From Chromatiales bacterium (ex Bugula neritina AB1) (GTDB lineage: Bacteria > Pseudomonadota > Gammaproteobacteria > Granulosicoccales > Granulosicoccaceae): a DNA stretch of 34,254 bases. The DNA lies in contig MDLA01000001.1 of the NCBI GenBank assembly GCA_001730015.1, forward strand, positions 1-34,254, read 5' to 3'. Positions 1 to 7,416 of the stretch are shown in pieces (position 1 is the first letter of the stretch; each line of letters starts with the position of its first letter). The notes under the pieces were generated by a model. The model was not told the DNA's origin. It ran no database searches and saw only the letters and a list, made by a program, of their open reading frames with translations. Position numbers and translations under genes: made by a program.

Positions 1-26
1 CTCCTGCATAGCTCGATCATCGAATT

Positions 27-200
27 TCAATCGGTTTTAATGCAACCTGGGGGTTCAGTAACCAGGCCGCTGTCCAGACCGAAGCGAGGCAGATACCCGC
101 CTTCTTTTGGAACATTTGCTTTCGCGCGGCCGTTGAGATCAGACATCGCATTCTCCAACGAATTCAGCTGCCAGTATGCAGGATTGCCCTTGGGGCAAGG
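27..200 (-). pseudogene. Possible 3' fragment of an unidentified gene
   Basis: Reading the minus strand, a frame stays open from just after an in-frame TGA (201-203) to a TGA at 27-29. It encodes about 57 residues with gene-like codon choice (mostly C/G or preferred third bases, no rare-codon runs). The product looks like a soluble C-terminal tail, ending in Ile-Lys-Thr-Asp. There is no start codon with a ribosome-binding site, and the frame breaks only 14 bases from the terminal inverted repeat of the element at 215-386. This would fit a gene interrupted or decayed next to that element. I do not recognise the family, and an overlapping plus-strand frame looks less protein-like. The call is tentative. 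Confidence 0.3.
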
Positions 201-214
201 TCAAGTAAAAGTGG

Positions 215-386
215 CTAGCTAGTGCCCGTCCATAAACCGGGGCGTAGCGAGGATCATTCAGGTGCGTGAGATTTCGCCTACCACATGTGGGCGTTTAGTC
301 ATTCTAAATAACTACATGTGGTCGGTGAAAGATTGCGTGCTTGAGTGGTCCGCAGTAGCGCTGGTTTATGGATGGGCACTAGCTAG
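215..386. repeat. ~172-bp terminal-inverted-repeat element, copy A
   Basis: The ends, 215-238 and 363-386, are 24-bp inverted repeats with one mismatch. Inside lies a second stem, 280-288 pairing with 314-322 (ACCACATGT/ACATGTGGT). Inside that is a small hairpin, TTTAG (294-298) pairing with CTAAA (304-308) around loop TCATT. Between the stems are blocks shared with the second copy at 34009-34174: GTAGCGAGGAT (244-254), GTGAGATTT (266-274), the GGGCG..TAGT.ATTC core (289-304) and TCCGCAGTAG (349-358). There is no coding capacity. It could be a MITE-like element or an intergenic repeat with a conserved nucleic-acid fold. Its right arm overlaps the last codons of the MerR gene. Confidence 0.8.
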
Positions 387-792
387 TCTCACCACACGAG
401 CAGGATTCATTCAGCAAGCCACAGATACAATGTCCAGGGAGCGTGCCAGGGGAGCGATACAATCGCATGAATCGGGCCTCAAGGTCTTCGTGTTTGCCTT
501 GCAGCACGGCAATTTCGAGCTCTATTTCCTGACGTTTTAGATCGAGTGACCCGAGAAGTCGCTGACGCAGCGTGCTTTTGCAGCCCGTATACAGGAGCTC
601 TTTTATGGTTTCGATCGGCAGATCAAGGCGACGCAACGCAACCACCATACGGGCGCGTGTTACGGCCTCGACGCTATAATAGCGATAGCCGTTGGTACCG
701 CGTGAAGACTCGGGTAACAAACCAATTCGTTCGTAATGCCGCAGTGTTTTGGTGCTAACCTCAAGCGATTCGGCCAGTTCACCAATAAGCAT
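379..792 (-). CDS. MerR-family transcriptional regulator, probably metal-sensing
   Basis: A 137-residue MerR protein. An N-terminal winged helix-turn-helix (residues 1-67, including the typical LRHYERIGLL and NGYRYYS segments) is followed by a long dimerisation helix (about 75-112) and a short C-terminal tail. Cys71 sits at the start of the helix, and His121, Cys122, Cys124, Cys131 and Cys133 lie in the tail. This arrangement resembles the ZntR/CadR/MerR metal-sensing branch, so a metal effector (perhaps zinc) is likely but not proven. It diverges from a COG0523 metal-handling GTPase with 143 bp between starts, and probably controls that promoter by DNA distortion as other MerR proteins do. 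The start is ATG at 792. The stop codon and last residues lie inside the inverted repeat of the element at 215-386, so the native C-terminus may have been altered. Confidence 0.85.
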   Translation of the reverse strand: MLIGELAESLEVSTKTLRHYERIGLLPESSRGTNGYRYYSVEAVTRARMVVALRRLDLPIETIKELLYTGCKSTLRQRLLGSLDLKRQEIELEIAVLQGKHEDLEARFMRLYRSPGTLPGHCICGLLNESCSCGETS

Positions 793-935
793 GGATTGCG
801 GTTTTCATGGGAGTACAGGAGGCCGGCAGATTTCAGTCAGAACAGGGATTTCATGATAAGCAAAATACCTGATTTATTCCACCGGCCGAAACGCTTGCGG
901 CATAATCAACGGCCTACAGCCGGAGGAGTTTAACC

Positions 936-1877
936 TTGACCGAACGATTTAAACTACGAATATTAACCGGCTTTCTGGGAGCTGGCAAAACGACTCTGCT
1001 GAATGAGTGGCTTTCGTCCGGTCAGGCAGAGGAAGTCGCCGTACTGATCAACGAATTTGGCGCGGTGGATGTCGACGGACCGATTCTGGATGCCACCCTC
1101 GGTGAAGGCAACCGGATCATGAGCTTACCTAACGGCTGCATTTGCTGTGAGGTGCAGGAAGATCTGGTCGAGGCACTCACCGCACTTGCAGACAGCAGCC
1201 TTGTCAGAAAGGGGGTATTGGAAACGACGGGACTGGCCGACCCCGGAGCCATTTTAAGCGGTGTCGCACACGATCCGCGTTTAAAATCGAGAATAGATAT
1301 TGCCGCAACCATTTGCGTGGCAGGCGCGAACACCATTACAAAACAGCTTGCCGACTATATAGAAGTCCGCAGTCAGCTGGCTCTGGCAGACCGGATAGTT
1401 TTGTCTAAAACTGATTTACTCAGTAGCGATGAGGTCAATGCGGTACAAAAAGAGATCTCGGCACTGAATCCACTGGCAGAAATCAGGCAATATGCTGCAG
1501 GCTCAATAGCAGAGGGTATTTTTGATCCCGTTACTACAAGGCAGACTGTTCCTGAATCTGCACATCACCACTCTCACGGAATAAGTACATTCTCGGTAAC
1601 CCTGCCCCGCCCGTTAAACCACGATCTGTTTCGTGATGCACTGTCGTTCTGGATTATGCGACACTCTGAGAAGCTGTTGCGAATGAAAGGGATTGTACGG
1701 TTTGATGGTAATAGCACGCCACAACTGCTGAATGCGGTGCACGATGTTTTCACCTCCAGGTCAGTGACCAGTGCAGAAACAGACAACGAAAGCGGCGGCA
1801 CGCTGGTGTTTATCGGTCGTGAACTTCCGGAGCAGGAGCTACGGGTTGATCTGGAGAGGTGCATGGTAGCCAGTTAG
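936..1877 (+). CDS. COG0523 (CobW/YjiA-type) G3E GTPase, putative metallochaperone
   Basis: A 313-residue P-loop GTPase. It has a Walker A motif GFLGAGKT (12-19), the COG0523 metal-binding motif GCICC (67-71; Cys68, Cys70, Cys71), an ETTG switch segment (96-99), SKTD (157-160) as the guanine-specificity motif, a His-rich linker HHHSH (210-214) and a CobW C-terminal domain (about 215-310). Family members insert or store Zn, Co or Ni. The divergent Cys-rich MerR regulator makes zinc or another thiophilic metal the best guess. The start is TTG at 936, chosen because a strong GGAGGAG lies at 922-928. A possible -10 (CATAAT) lies at 901-906. The last 21 bases of coding sequence recur almost exactly at 2145-2165. 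Confidence 0.88.
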   Translation: MTERFKLRILTGFLGAGKTTLLNEWLSSGQAEEVAVLINEFGAVDVDGPILDATLGEGNRIMSLPNGCICCEVQEDLVEALTALADSSLVRKGVLETTGLADPGAILSGVAHDPRLKSRIDIAATICVAGANTITKQLADYIEVRSQLALADRIVLSKTDLLSSDEVNAVQKEISALNPLAEIRQYAAGSIAEGIFDPVTTRQTVPESAHHHSHGISTFSVTLPRPLNHDLFRDALSFWIMRHSEKLLRMKGIVRFDGNSTPQLLNAVHDVFTSRSVTSAETDNESGGTLVFIGRELPEQELRVDLERCMVAS

Positions 1878-1905
1878 CCTGCGAGGGGCCTGACCCGGAG
1901 ATCGC

Positions 1906-1953
1906 CACCTTGGTAGTGTTTATCCGACTGGTCTCAAAACAGCAAGGTGTTTT
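1906..1953 (+). terminator. Possible terminator after the COG0523 gene
   Basis: CACCTTG (1906-1912) and CAAGGTG (1943-1949) pair perfectly and are followed by TTTT. The 30-base loop is longer than usual, so this is only a weak candidate for transcription end. Confidence 0.3.
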
Positions 1954-2025
1954 CCATGCGACTCAAGAGGACCCAGAGCCTTTGCACGCATTGTCTACGG
2001 GCCCAGCTGGGCGCTGAAAATAAAA

Positions 2026-2057
2026 TATACGTTTTTGAATATATACAAAAACGTATA
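2026..2057. promoter_or_regulatory. AT-rich operator-like palindrome
   Basis: Perfect 11-bp inverted repeats TATACGTTTTT (2026-2036) and AAAAACGTATA (2047-2057) are separated by 10 bases. No T-tract follows and no intact gene starts nearby. The form suggests a protein-binding site left from a lost gene, but the binding protein is unknown. Confidence 0.45.
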
Positions 2058-2120
2058 AATCCAAAATTCAATATGCACAGGATTTTTCAATCAACGTGGA
2101 TTTGAGAAGTTGGTTGGCAT

Positions 2121-2165
2121 CCTTGTACAGGAATTGCACGTCAACCTGGAGAGGTTCATGGTAGC
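2121..2165 (+). pseudogene. Remnant of a second COG0523 gene 3' end
   Basis: In one plus frame this stretch encodes QELHVNLERFMVA, close to QELRVDLERCMVA at the end of the intact COG0523 protein. The last 21 bases differ from 1851-1871 at one position. The preceding 18 bases differ mostly at third codon positions (Glu, Leu and Val retained by other codons), the pattern of coding paralogues under selection rather than of a fresh DNA duplication. The frame continues to TAA at 2214-2216 but no start or GTPase domain remains upstream. I infer a truncated or decayed paralogue. Confidence 0.5.
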
Positions 2166-2176
2166 CGTCGCGCCAC

Positions 2177-2213
2177 AGAAATACGCAACGGCTTACCCGG
2201 GTTGCGTATTTCT
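2177..2213. terminator. Strong hairpin, likely terminator of the nqr/CBS transcript
   Basis: A perfect 13-bp stem (2177-2189 with 2201-2213, AGAAATACGCAAC) with an 11-base loop lies just past the stop of the CBS-domain gene. Both flanks are A/T-rich, so it may act from either side. Confidence 0.6.
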
Positions 2214-2221
2214 ATAAAATA

Positions 2222-2617
2222 TCAGCCAATACTCTTCAACGCCCGCAATACATCACGTCGGCTCACTTGCCCGACCAAACGGTTATTCTGGAGCACAGGA
2301 TACCGACGGTAAGGAGCATCGACAAAGAGCTGGGCCAGTTTTAGAATGCTGGTATCGGCATCGATGGTAGTGACCGTGGTGTTCATATAGTCTTTAACCA
2401 ATCCGCCGTAGTCACCATAATAGCCTGCATTTAAAGCGATTTTCATGCAATCCTGCTCCGACAGCATACCAACCATGTTTCCATGATCATCGACTACCGG
2501 CGCACCAGAGATGCGCTTTTCGACCAGAAGACTGACGGCCTTTCGCATTTCCATATCCGGCTTGAACGTCGCGAGGCTGGCTGTCATATAATCACTGACT
2601 TTGATTGCTTTGAGCAT
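2222..2617 (-). CDS. Tandem CBS-domain protein
   Basis: A protein of about 131 residues made almost wholly of two CBS domains (about 8-60 and 78-130). Both have the usual pattern of a DYMT-type start, a GAPVVDD or RYPVLQN strand and a final G-(M/Q)-(L/V)-S motif. Such stand-alone pairs bind adenine nucleotides and act as regulatory modules; the partner here is unknown. It is the last gene of the minus-strand nqr run, and its start overlaps the 3' end of nqrM by 26 bases, implying co-transcription and perhaps translational coupling. A TTG lies one codon upstream, but ATG at 2617 has the better spacing from GGAGAG. A link to control of Nqr by nucleotide levels is inference only. Confidence 0.85.
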   Translation of the reverse strand: MLKAIKVSDYMTASLATFKPDMEMRKAVSLLVEKRISGAPVVDDHGNMVGMLSEQDCMKIALNAGYYGDYGGLVKDYMNTTVTTIDADTSILKLAQLFVDAPYRRYPVLQNNRLVGQVSRRDVLRALKSIG

Positions 2618-2846
2618 CAACGCTCTCCATTTGCTGGTTACTCTGCTTACTTAACTGTGTGTTATCTAAGTGCCTGCGTCGGCGTGAGGCGCATGGTCGG
2701 GAACACGACTGACACGCGCTGGATCCGTTCATTGCGTTCAGGCCGCCGCAACTTCCGGCAATGGGCGTGCGGCCAAACAGCACGCCGACTGCCATGCCGC
2801 ACACCGCCACCACCATAATGCCGAAGGTAACTACAAACAGTTCCAT
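2592..2846 (-). CDS. nqrM: NqrM, Na+-NQR maturation protein
   Basis: An 84-residue protein. An N-terminal membrane helix (about 3-25) is followed by IAGSCGG and a Cys cluster (CQSCSRPC, about 45-52), as in the DUF539/NqrM family. NqrM is needed to assemble the iron site held between NqrD and NqrE; its cysteines are thought to deliver iron. It sits directly after apbE (31-bp gap), the usual order in gammaproteobacteria. The C-terminal tail after the cysteines (about 30 residues, Arg-run then Gln/Ser/Asn-rich) is longer than I expect for the family and overlaps the start of the CBS gene, so part of it may be an extension by read-through into the next gene's leader. Confidence 0.88.
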   Translation of the reverse strand: MELFVVTFGIMVVAVCGMAVGVLFGRTPIAGSCGGLNAMNGSSACQSCSRPCASRRRRHLDNTQLSKQSNQQMESVDAQSNQSQ

Positions 2847-2877
2847 CTGTTTTCTACCGCTCCTCGCCGCTGGTTTC

Positions 2878-3936
2878 TCAACCCAGCAGAGGCTGAAACG
2901 CCGGACTATAGATTTCTTTAAGTGACGCGCCTGACTTTAGAATCAGATGAGCTGCTATCTGCTGCTGCTTTGCAAACGCCATTGCGTCATCCGGGCCCAT
3001 TACCATCATTGCCGTGGACAGTGCATCGGCCTCCATGGTTGATGCAGCGACCACACTGACCGAGGCCAGTTCGTGATTAACCGGCTGCCCGGTACGCGGA
3101 TCAATCGAGTGCGAGTAGCGCGTTCCGCCGTCAGAGAAGAAATTGCGGTAATCACCCGATGTGGCTATGGCTCTATCCTGAAGCTGCAACGCCCTGAAAG
3201 CTTCACGGCGACCGGCGATCGGTCGTTCAATTGCCACCCGCCAGGCACTGCCGTCGGGCTTGCGACCACGCGCTTTCAGCTCCCCACCAACCTCGACCAG
3301 ATAATTCTCGAGCCCTCTGCTATCGAGTAATGCAGCTACTCTGTCAACGGCATGGCCCTTGGCAATTCCGGACAGATCAAGTCTGGCGTGGCGATTCTGT
3401 TTGCGCACGGCATTGGCTGTCAGATCGATCTCGATCGATTCATGACCGACCTGCGAAAGATGTTGCTGCACCGCCTGTCTGGCAGGTTTTGCGGCCCTGA
3501 TCTGATCTGCGGTTGAGCCGGCACCGAAACCCCAGAGATCCACTAATGGCGCGACGGTTACGTCAAATGCGCCTTTGCTGTTGTGGCTCGTTCGCAGTGC
3601 CTGGGCGATTACTCCTGTGGTTGCCGGTGACATGGCTTGCCAGTCGTTATCGGCGCGGGTATTAAATAGCGAGAGCTCGGAGTCTGCTCGCCAGGTCGAC
3701 ATATGATGATCGACATCCTGCAGCACTGCGTAAACCGCACCGGCCAGTTCTTCCGGTACCGCATTGCCACTGCCTAACCGCACACTGTAACCGGTGCCCA
3801 TTATGCGACCGTCGAAACCGGCAAGCTCCGGAGTTTTCACTGTGCCACTGCAGCCGACCAGCGCCAGCACGCCGGCCGGCATTAGGAAGGTGCTACCCAG
3901 TGCGAGTGAACTTTTCAAATAAGTACGTCTATCCAT
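2878..3936 (-). CDS. apbE: ApbE, FAD:protein FMN transferase (Tat lipoprotein)
   Basis: A flavin transferase of about 352 residues that attaches FMN covalently to threonines of NqrB and NqrC. ApbE-family segments visible are GxxMGTxYSV near the N-terminus, SGIAKGHAVD, ATSGDYRNFF, YSHSIDPRTGQPV and the DALSTA metal-site segment. The start at 3936 lies 4 bases after nqrF and follows a GGCGGA-type ribosome site. A longer frame starting inside nqrF (3975) exists but is less likely. The N-terminus reads MDRRTYLK followed by a hydrophobic stretch ending in LVGC. That combines a twin-arginine motif with a lipobox, so export by Tat and lipid anchoring are predicted. Position between nqrF and nqrM is the classical one. 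Confidence 0.93.
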   Translation of the reverse strand: MDRRTYLKSSLALGSTFLMPAGVLALVGCSGTVKTPELAGFDGRIMGTGYSVRLGSGNAVPEELAGAVYAVLQDVDHHMSTWRADSELSLFNTRADNDWQAMSPATTGVIAQALRTSHNSKGAFDVTVAPLVDLWGFGAGSTADQIRAAKPARQAVQQHLSQVGHESIEIDLTANAVRKQNRHARLDLSGIAKGHAVDRVAALLDSRGLENYLVEVGGELKARGRKPDGSAWRVAIERPIAGRREAFRALQLQDRAIATSGDYRNFFSDGGTRYSHSIDPRTGQPVNHELASVSVVAASTMEADALSTAMMVMGPDDAMAFAKQQQIAAHLILKSGASLKEIYSPAFQPLLG

Positions 3937-3940
3937 CTTT

Positions 3941-5164
3941 TTATCCGCCAAAATCGTCGAGCATGATGTGATCATTTTCTACACCCAGTTCTTCTAACAT
4001 ATCTACGACCGCCGCGTTCATCATTGGCGGACCACACATGTAGAATTCACAATCTTCCGGTGCGGGGTGATCCTTAAGGTAATTTTCAAGTAAAACATTA
4101 TGTATAAAACCGGTGTAGCCATCCCAGTTGTCTTCAGGCTGTGGATCGGACAACGCCAGGTGCCACTGAAAGTTCTCGTGCTTTGCCTGCAGCTTGTCGA
4201 AATGATCGACGTAGAAAGTCTCAGTCAGGCTGCGTGCACCGTACCAGAAACTCATTTTACGACTGCTATCCAGACGATTCAGCTGATCAAATATATGCGA
4301 GCGCATGGGAGCCATGCCGGCACCGCCACCGATAAAGACCATTTCGTTGTTGGTATCTTTGGCAAAAAACTCTCCGAACGGACCTGAGATCTGAGCCTTG
4401 TCGCCCGGTTTCAGGTTGAAGATCCAGGATGACATCTGGCCGGCCGGTACGTCATCGATACTACCTGGAGGAGGCGTTGCAATACGCACATTCAGCATAA
4501 TAATACCCTCCTCTTCCGGATAATTGGCCATTGAGTAAGCACGCATCACCGGCTCTTTGACCGTTGATGTAATTTTCCACAGATCGAATCGATCCCAGTC
4601 GCCACGGAATTTATCTGCCACACTGATATTTTTATAGTCGACCTGATGCGGCGGACACTCGATCTGAATATAGCCCCCGGCCCTAAACGGTACCGTTTCT
4701 CCGGCGGGCAACTCCAGAACGAGCTCTTTGATGAAGGTTGCAACGTTGTCGTTCGAGCGTACCGTACACTGCCATTTACGCACACCGAATACTTCATCCG
4801 GCACCGTAATTTTCATATTCTGCTTAACGGTAAGCTGGCAGGAAAGTCGCCCGCCGTCGGCAGCTTCGCGTTTATTTATGTGGCTGGTTTCCGTAGGTAG
4901 TATAGAACCCCCTCCCTCCTGAACCGATACCTTGCATTGTCCGCAGGTACCACCGCCACCGCAGGCCGATGCAACATACAATTCGGCTTGCGCCAATGCG
5001 CCCAGCAGTTTTGAACCGACCGGCGCAGTTACTGTCCTTTCACCGTTGATCAGTACATCGACATTGCCGCTGGCGACCAGTACCGACTTTGCCCCGAGAA
5101 TAATAGATACCAGCATCAGCAGTATCACGGTGAACAAAATCACCCCGGTTAGAATCTCAACCAT
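3941..5164 (-). CDS. nqrF: NqrF, NADH dehydrogenase subunit of Na+-NQR
   Basis: 407 residues, the normal family length. An N-terminal membrane helix (1-25) is followed by a plant-type [2Fe-2S] domain with Cys68, Cys74, Cys77 and Cys109. Next come a ferredoxin-reductase FAD domain ([11 protein letters not shown]) and an NADH domain ([23 protein letters not shown] near the end). It takes electrons from NADH and passes them through FAD and the 2Fe-2S centre into the membrane subunits. AGGAAGGG precedes the ATG. Confidence 0.96.
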   Translation of the reverse strand: MVEILTGVILFTVILLMLVSIILGAKSVLVASGNVDVLINGERTVTAPVGSKLLGALAQAELYVASACGGGGTCGQCKVSVQEGGGSILPTETSHINKREAADGGRLSCQLTVKQNMKITVPDEVFGVRKWQCTVRSNDNVATFIKELVLELPAGETVPFRAGGYIQIECPPHQVDYKNISVADKFRGDWDRFDLWKITSTVKEPVMRAYSMANYPEEEGIIMLNVRIATPPPGSIDDVPAGQMSSWIFNLKPGDKAQISGPFGEFFAKDTNNEMVFIGGGAGMAPMRSHIFDQLNRLDSSRKMSFWYGARSLTETFYVDHFDKLQAKHENFQWHLALSDPQPEDNWDGYTGFIHNVLLENYLKDHPAPEDCEFYMCGPPMMNAAVVDMLEELGVENDHIMLDDFGG

Positions 5165-5182
5165 CTGTCTAAACCCTTCCTG

Positions 5183-5791
5183 TTAAAGCTGAATGCCGGA
5201 GAACGCCATGAACCCAAGCGACATCAACCCGACTGTTATAAAAGTAATGCCCAGTCCCTGCAGTCCACCGGGCACATCGCTGTACTTGAGTTTCTCACGC
5301 ACACCGGCAAGCGCGGTTATTGCCAGTGCCCAGCCGGTGCCACTACCAATTCCATAGACCACACTTTCACCGAGGTTGTAGTCGCGTTCGACCATGAACA
5401 GTGAACCACCAAGAATCGCGCAGTTCACTGTAATTAACGGAAGAAACACACCCAGAGCGTTATAGAGAGCCGGGAAGTATTTATCCAGAACCATCTCGAG
5501 AATTTGCACCATCGCCGCAATCACGCCGATGTAACAAATCAGACCAAGAAAGCTCAGATCAACATTCGGCAGACCCAGCCACGCCAGTGCGCCATCATTC
5601 AGCAGATACTGATATATCAGGTTATTGGCTGGTACCGTGATGGCCTGAACCAGAATTACCGCGGCACCGAGGCCAATAGCGGTACCGATTTTTTTCGAAA
5701 CCGCCAGAAAGGTACACATACCGAGAAAAAACGAGAGGGCCAGATTCTCGATAAAGACCGATTTAACAAACAGATCGAGATAAGCTTCCAT
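5183..5791 (-). CDS. nqrE: NqrE, membrane subunit of Na+-NQR
   Basis: 202 residues with six predicted membrane helices. Cys26 (LGMCTFLAV) and a second Cys in VNCAILGG match the pair that, together with two from NqrD, hold the intramembrane iron-sulfur centre. The ATG overlaps the nqrD stop by one base, so translation is coupled. Paralogous to NqrD and RnfA/RnfE, but position and sequence make NqrE secure. Confidence 0.95.
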   Translation of the reverse strand: MEAYLDLFVKSVFIENLALSFFLGMCTFLAVSKKIGTAIGLGAAVILVQAITVPANNLIYQYLLNDGALAWLGLPNVDLSFLGLICYIGVIAAMVQILEMVLDKYFPALYNALGVFLPLITVNCAILGGSLFMVERDYNLGESVVYGIGSGTGWALAITALAGVREKLKYSDVPGGLQGLGITFITVGLMSLGFMAFSGIQL

Positions 5792-6465
5792 TAGATCACC
5801 TCACTGTGGTGGGCATTGCTGATTTCATAATCCGCTTTTTCTACCTGAGCCGTTTTCCAGCTGCGAATTGCCCAGATCAGCATACCAATAATAAAAAACG
5901 CACTTGGCGGCAGCAGCATCAGCCCGTTGGTGTAATACCAGCCACCATCATTGACCGAAGGCAGCATGGTATAGCCAAGCAATGTTCCGGAGCCGAACAA
6001 CTCTCGTGTTGCGCCAACTATAATCAACACCAGACTATAGCCAAGTCCATTGCCGAGCCCGTCGAGCATGCTGATCATTGGCGGGTTTTTCATTGCAAAT
6101 GCTTCCGCACGACCCAGCACAATGCAGTTGGTGATAATTAAGCCGACAAACACCGACAGGGTTTTTGCCACGTCGTAGGCAAAGGCTTTGAGCAACTGAT
6201 CCACTACAATCACCAGTGACGCAATAATAGTCATCTGCACAATAATGCGAATACTCGACGGCACGTGATTGCGTATCATCGAGATCGATGCGTTAGAGAA
6301 CATCACTACGGTTGTCAGTGCCAGACACATCAGCAGCGACGCCGCCAGCGTGGTGGTTACTGCCAATGCTGAGCATACCCCTAGAATCTGTAACGTAATA
6401 GGGTTGTTGTCGACCAGTGGATCAAGCACCACCGATTTGGCCATCTCTCTTTCATGAGCATCCAT
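5791..6465 (-). CDS. nqrD: NqrD, membrane subunit of Na+-NQR
   Basis: 224 residues with six predicted membrane helices. Cys31 (LGVCSALAV) and the Cys in [12 protein letters not shown] are the counterpart iron ligands to those of NqrE. Directly abuts nqrC. The C-terminal tail is charged and cytoplasmic-looking. Confidence 0.95.
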   Translation of the reverse strand: MDAHEREMAKSVVLDPLVDNNPITLQILGVCSALAVTTTLAASLLMCLALTTVVMFSNASISMIRNHVPSSIRIIVQMTIIASLVIVVDQLLKAFAYDVAKTLSVFVGLIITNCIVLGRAEAFAMKNPPMISMLDGLGNGLGYSLVLIIVGATRELFGSGTLLGYTMLPSVNDGGWYYTNGLMLLPPSAFFIIGMLIWAIRSWKTAQVEKADYEISNAHHSEVI

Positions 6466-7416
6466 CTAGGAAGTCCCTCCCTGTTTTAGATTTTTGAGAA
6501 ACGAGCCAAAGCCGTTTTCGTCTAGCCAGAAGCGCAGTAACTGCGACACTCCACGGCTGGTGAGCGTTGCCCCGGCCAGCCCGTCTACCTGCCAGGCCTC
6601 GCCACTGCTGCCCGGTACCACAACGCCTTTGACCACTTCGATCTTGAGGTTGCCCGCACTGTCAAACGCCTGCTTGCCCTGCCACTTTTCCTGCCATACC
6701 GGGTTATCAACCTCGCCACCGAGACCGGGGGTTTCTGCGTGGTTATAGAATTTCAGACCTGAGATGGTGGTGAGATCATTTTCAAGCGATACAAACCCGT
6801 ACAGCGTTGACCACAATCCGAGACCATGTATCGGCAATACGATCTGGCTGTAGTTGTCGCTACCGCCAATGAGATAGACTTCAGCAAACTGTGCTCGCCG
6901 ACCTATACCGGCAATGTCCTGGTCTTTGTTAAGAGCACTGCTGATAGCCGGATCACTCGCGGCGGCGTATTGATCGTAGCTGACTCCATTGAACTGGTCA
7001 GTGAACTCACCCGTGTCCAGATCGACAATGCGGCTCTCTACATTTTTGAAGGCGGCTTCTACATCCCCTCCTTCCTGTAACAGACCGGCCACCTGCACGA
7101 TATTGCGCTTGCGATCAAGCGCGGCATTGGCAGCCTGAGTCGGCCGCAGTAAAACGGCCGCTGCGGACACCACAACCGAGCACACCAGGCACATGATTAC
7201 TGTTACCAGCAGAGTCTTCTGCGTGCTGTCGTTAGGTTGACTCAGGACACGCTTGAAAAAACCGCTCAGGCCGGTGCCGGATTCGCCGGGCTCCTGATTA
7301 GAGGATGTTGAACCCGGTTTGGCAACGTGCATCACAATCGGTTGCGAATCGGGTGTCGGCGTAGGCCCTTCGTCCTGCGTCTGCTGGTCGGGCAACTTCT
7401 TCATGGGATCTGTCAT
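6466..7416 (-). CDS. nqrC: NqrC, FMN-carrying subunit of Na+-NQR
   Basis: 316 residues: one membrane helix (about 70-92) followed by a periplasmic FMN-binding domain. The flavinylation site reads D-G-L-A-G-A-T-L-T with Thr284 as FMN acceptor; the common form is SGAT, so the residue three before Thr is Ala instead of Ser. The N-terminus is unusual: about 58 extra residues, Pro/Gln/Ser-rich and probably disordered, precede the helix, whereas typical NqrC begins shortly before it. The start overlaps the nqrB stop by four bases (ATGA), which supports the long form unless an internal start is used. Confidence 0.94.
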   Translation of the reverse strand: MTDPMKKLPDQQTQDEGPTPTPDSQPIVMHVAKPGSTSSNQEPGESGTGLSGFFKRVLSQPNDSTQKTLLVTVIMCLVCSVVVSAAAVLLRPTQAANAALDRKRNIVQVAGLLQEGGDVEAAFKNVESRIVDLDTGEFTDQFNGVSYDQYAAASDPAISSALNKDQDIAGIGRRAQFAEVYLIGGSDNYSQIVLPIHGLGLWSTLYGFVSLENDLTTISGLKFYNHAETPGLGGEVDNPVWQEKWQGKQAFDSAGNLKIEVVKGVVVPGSSGEAWQVDGLAGATLTSRGVSQLLRFWLDENGFGSFLKNLKQGGTS

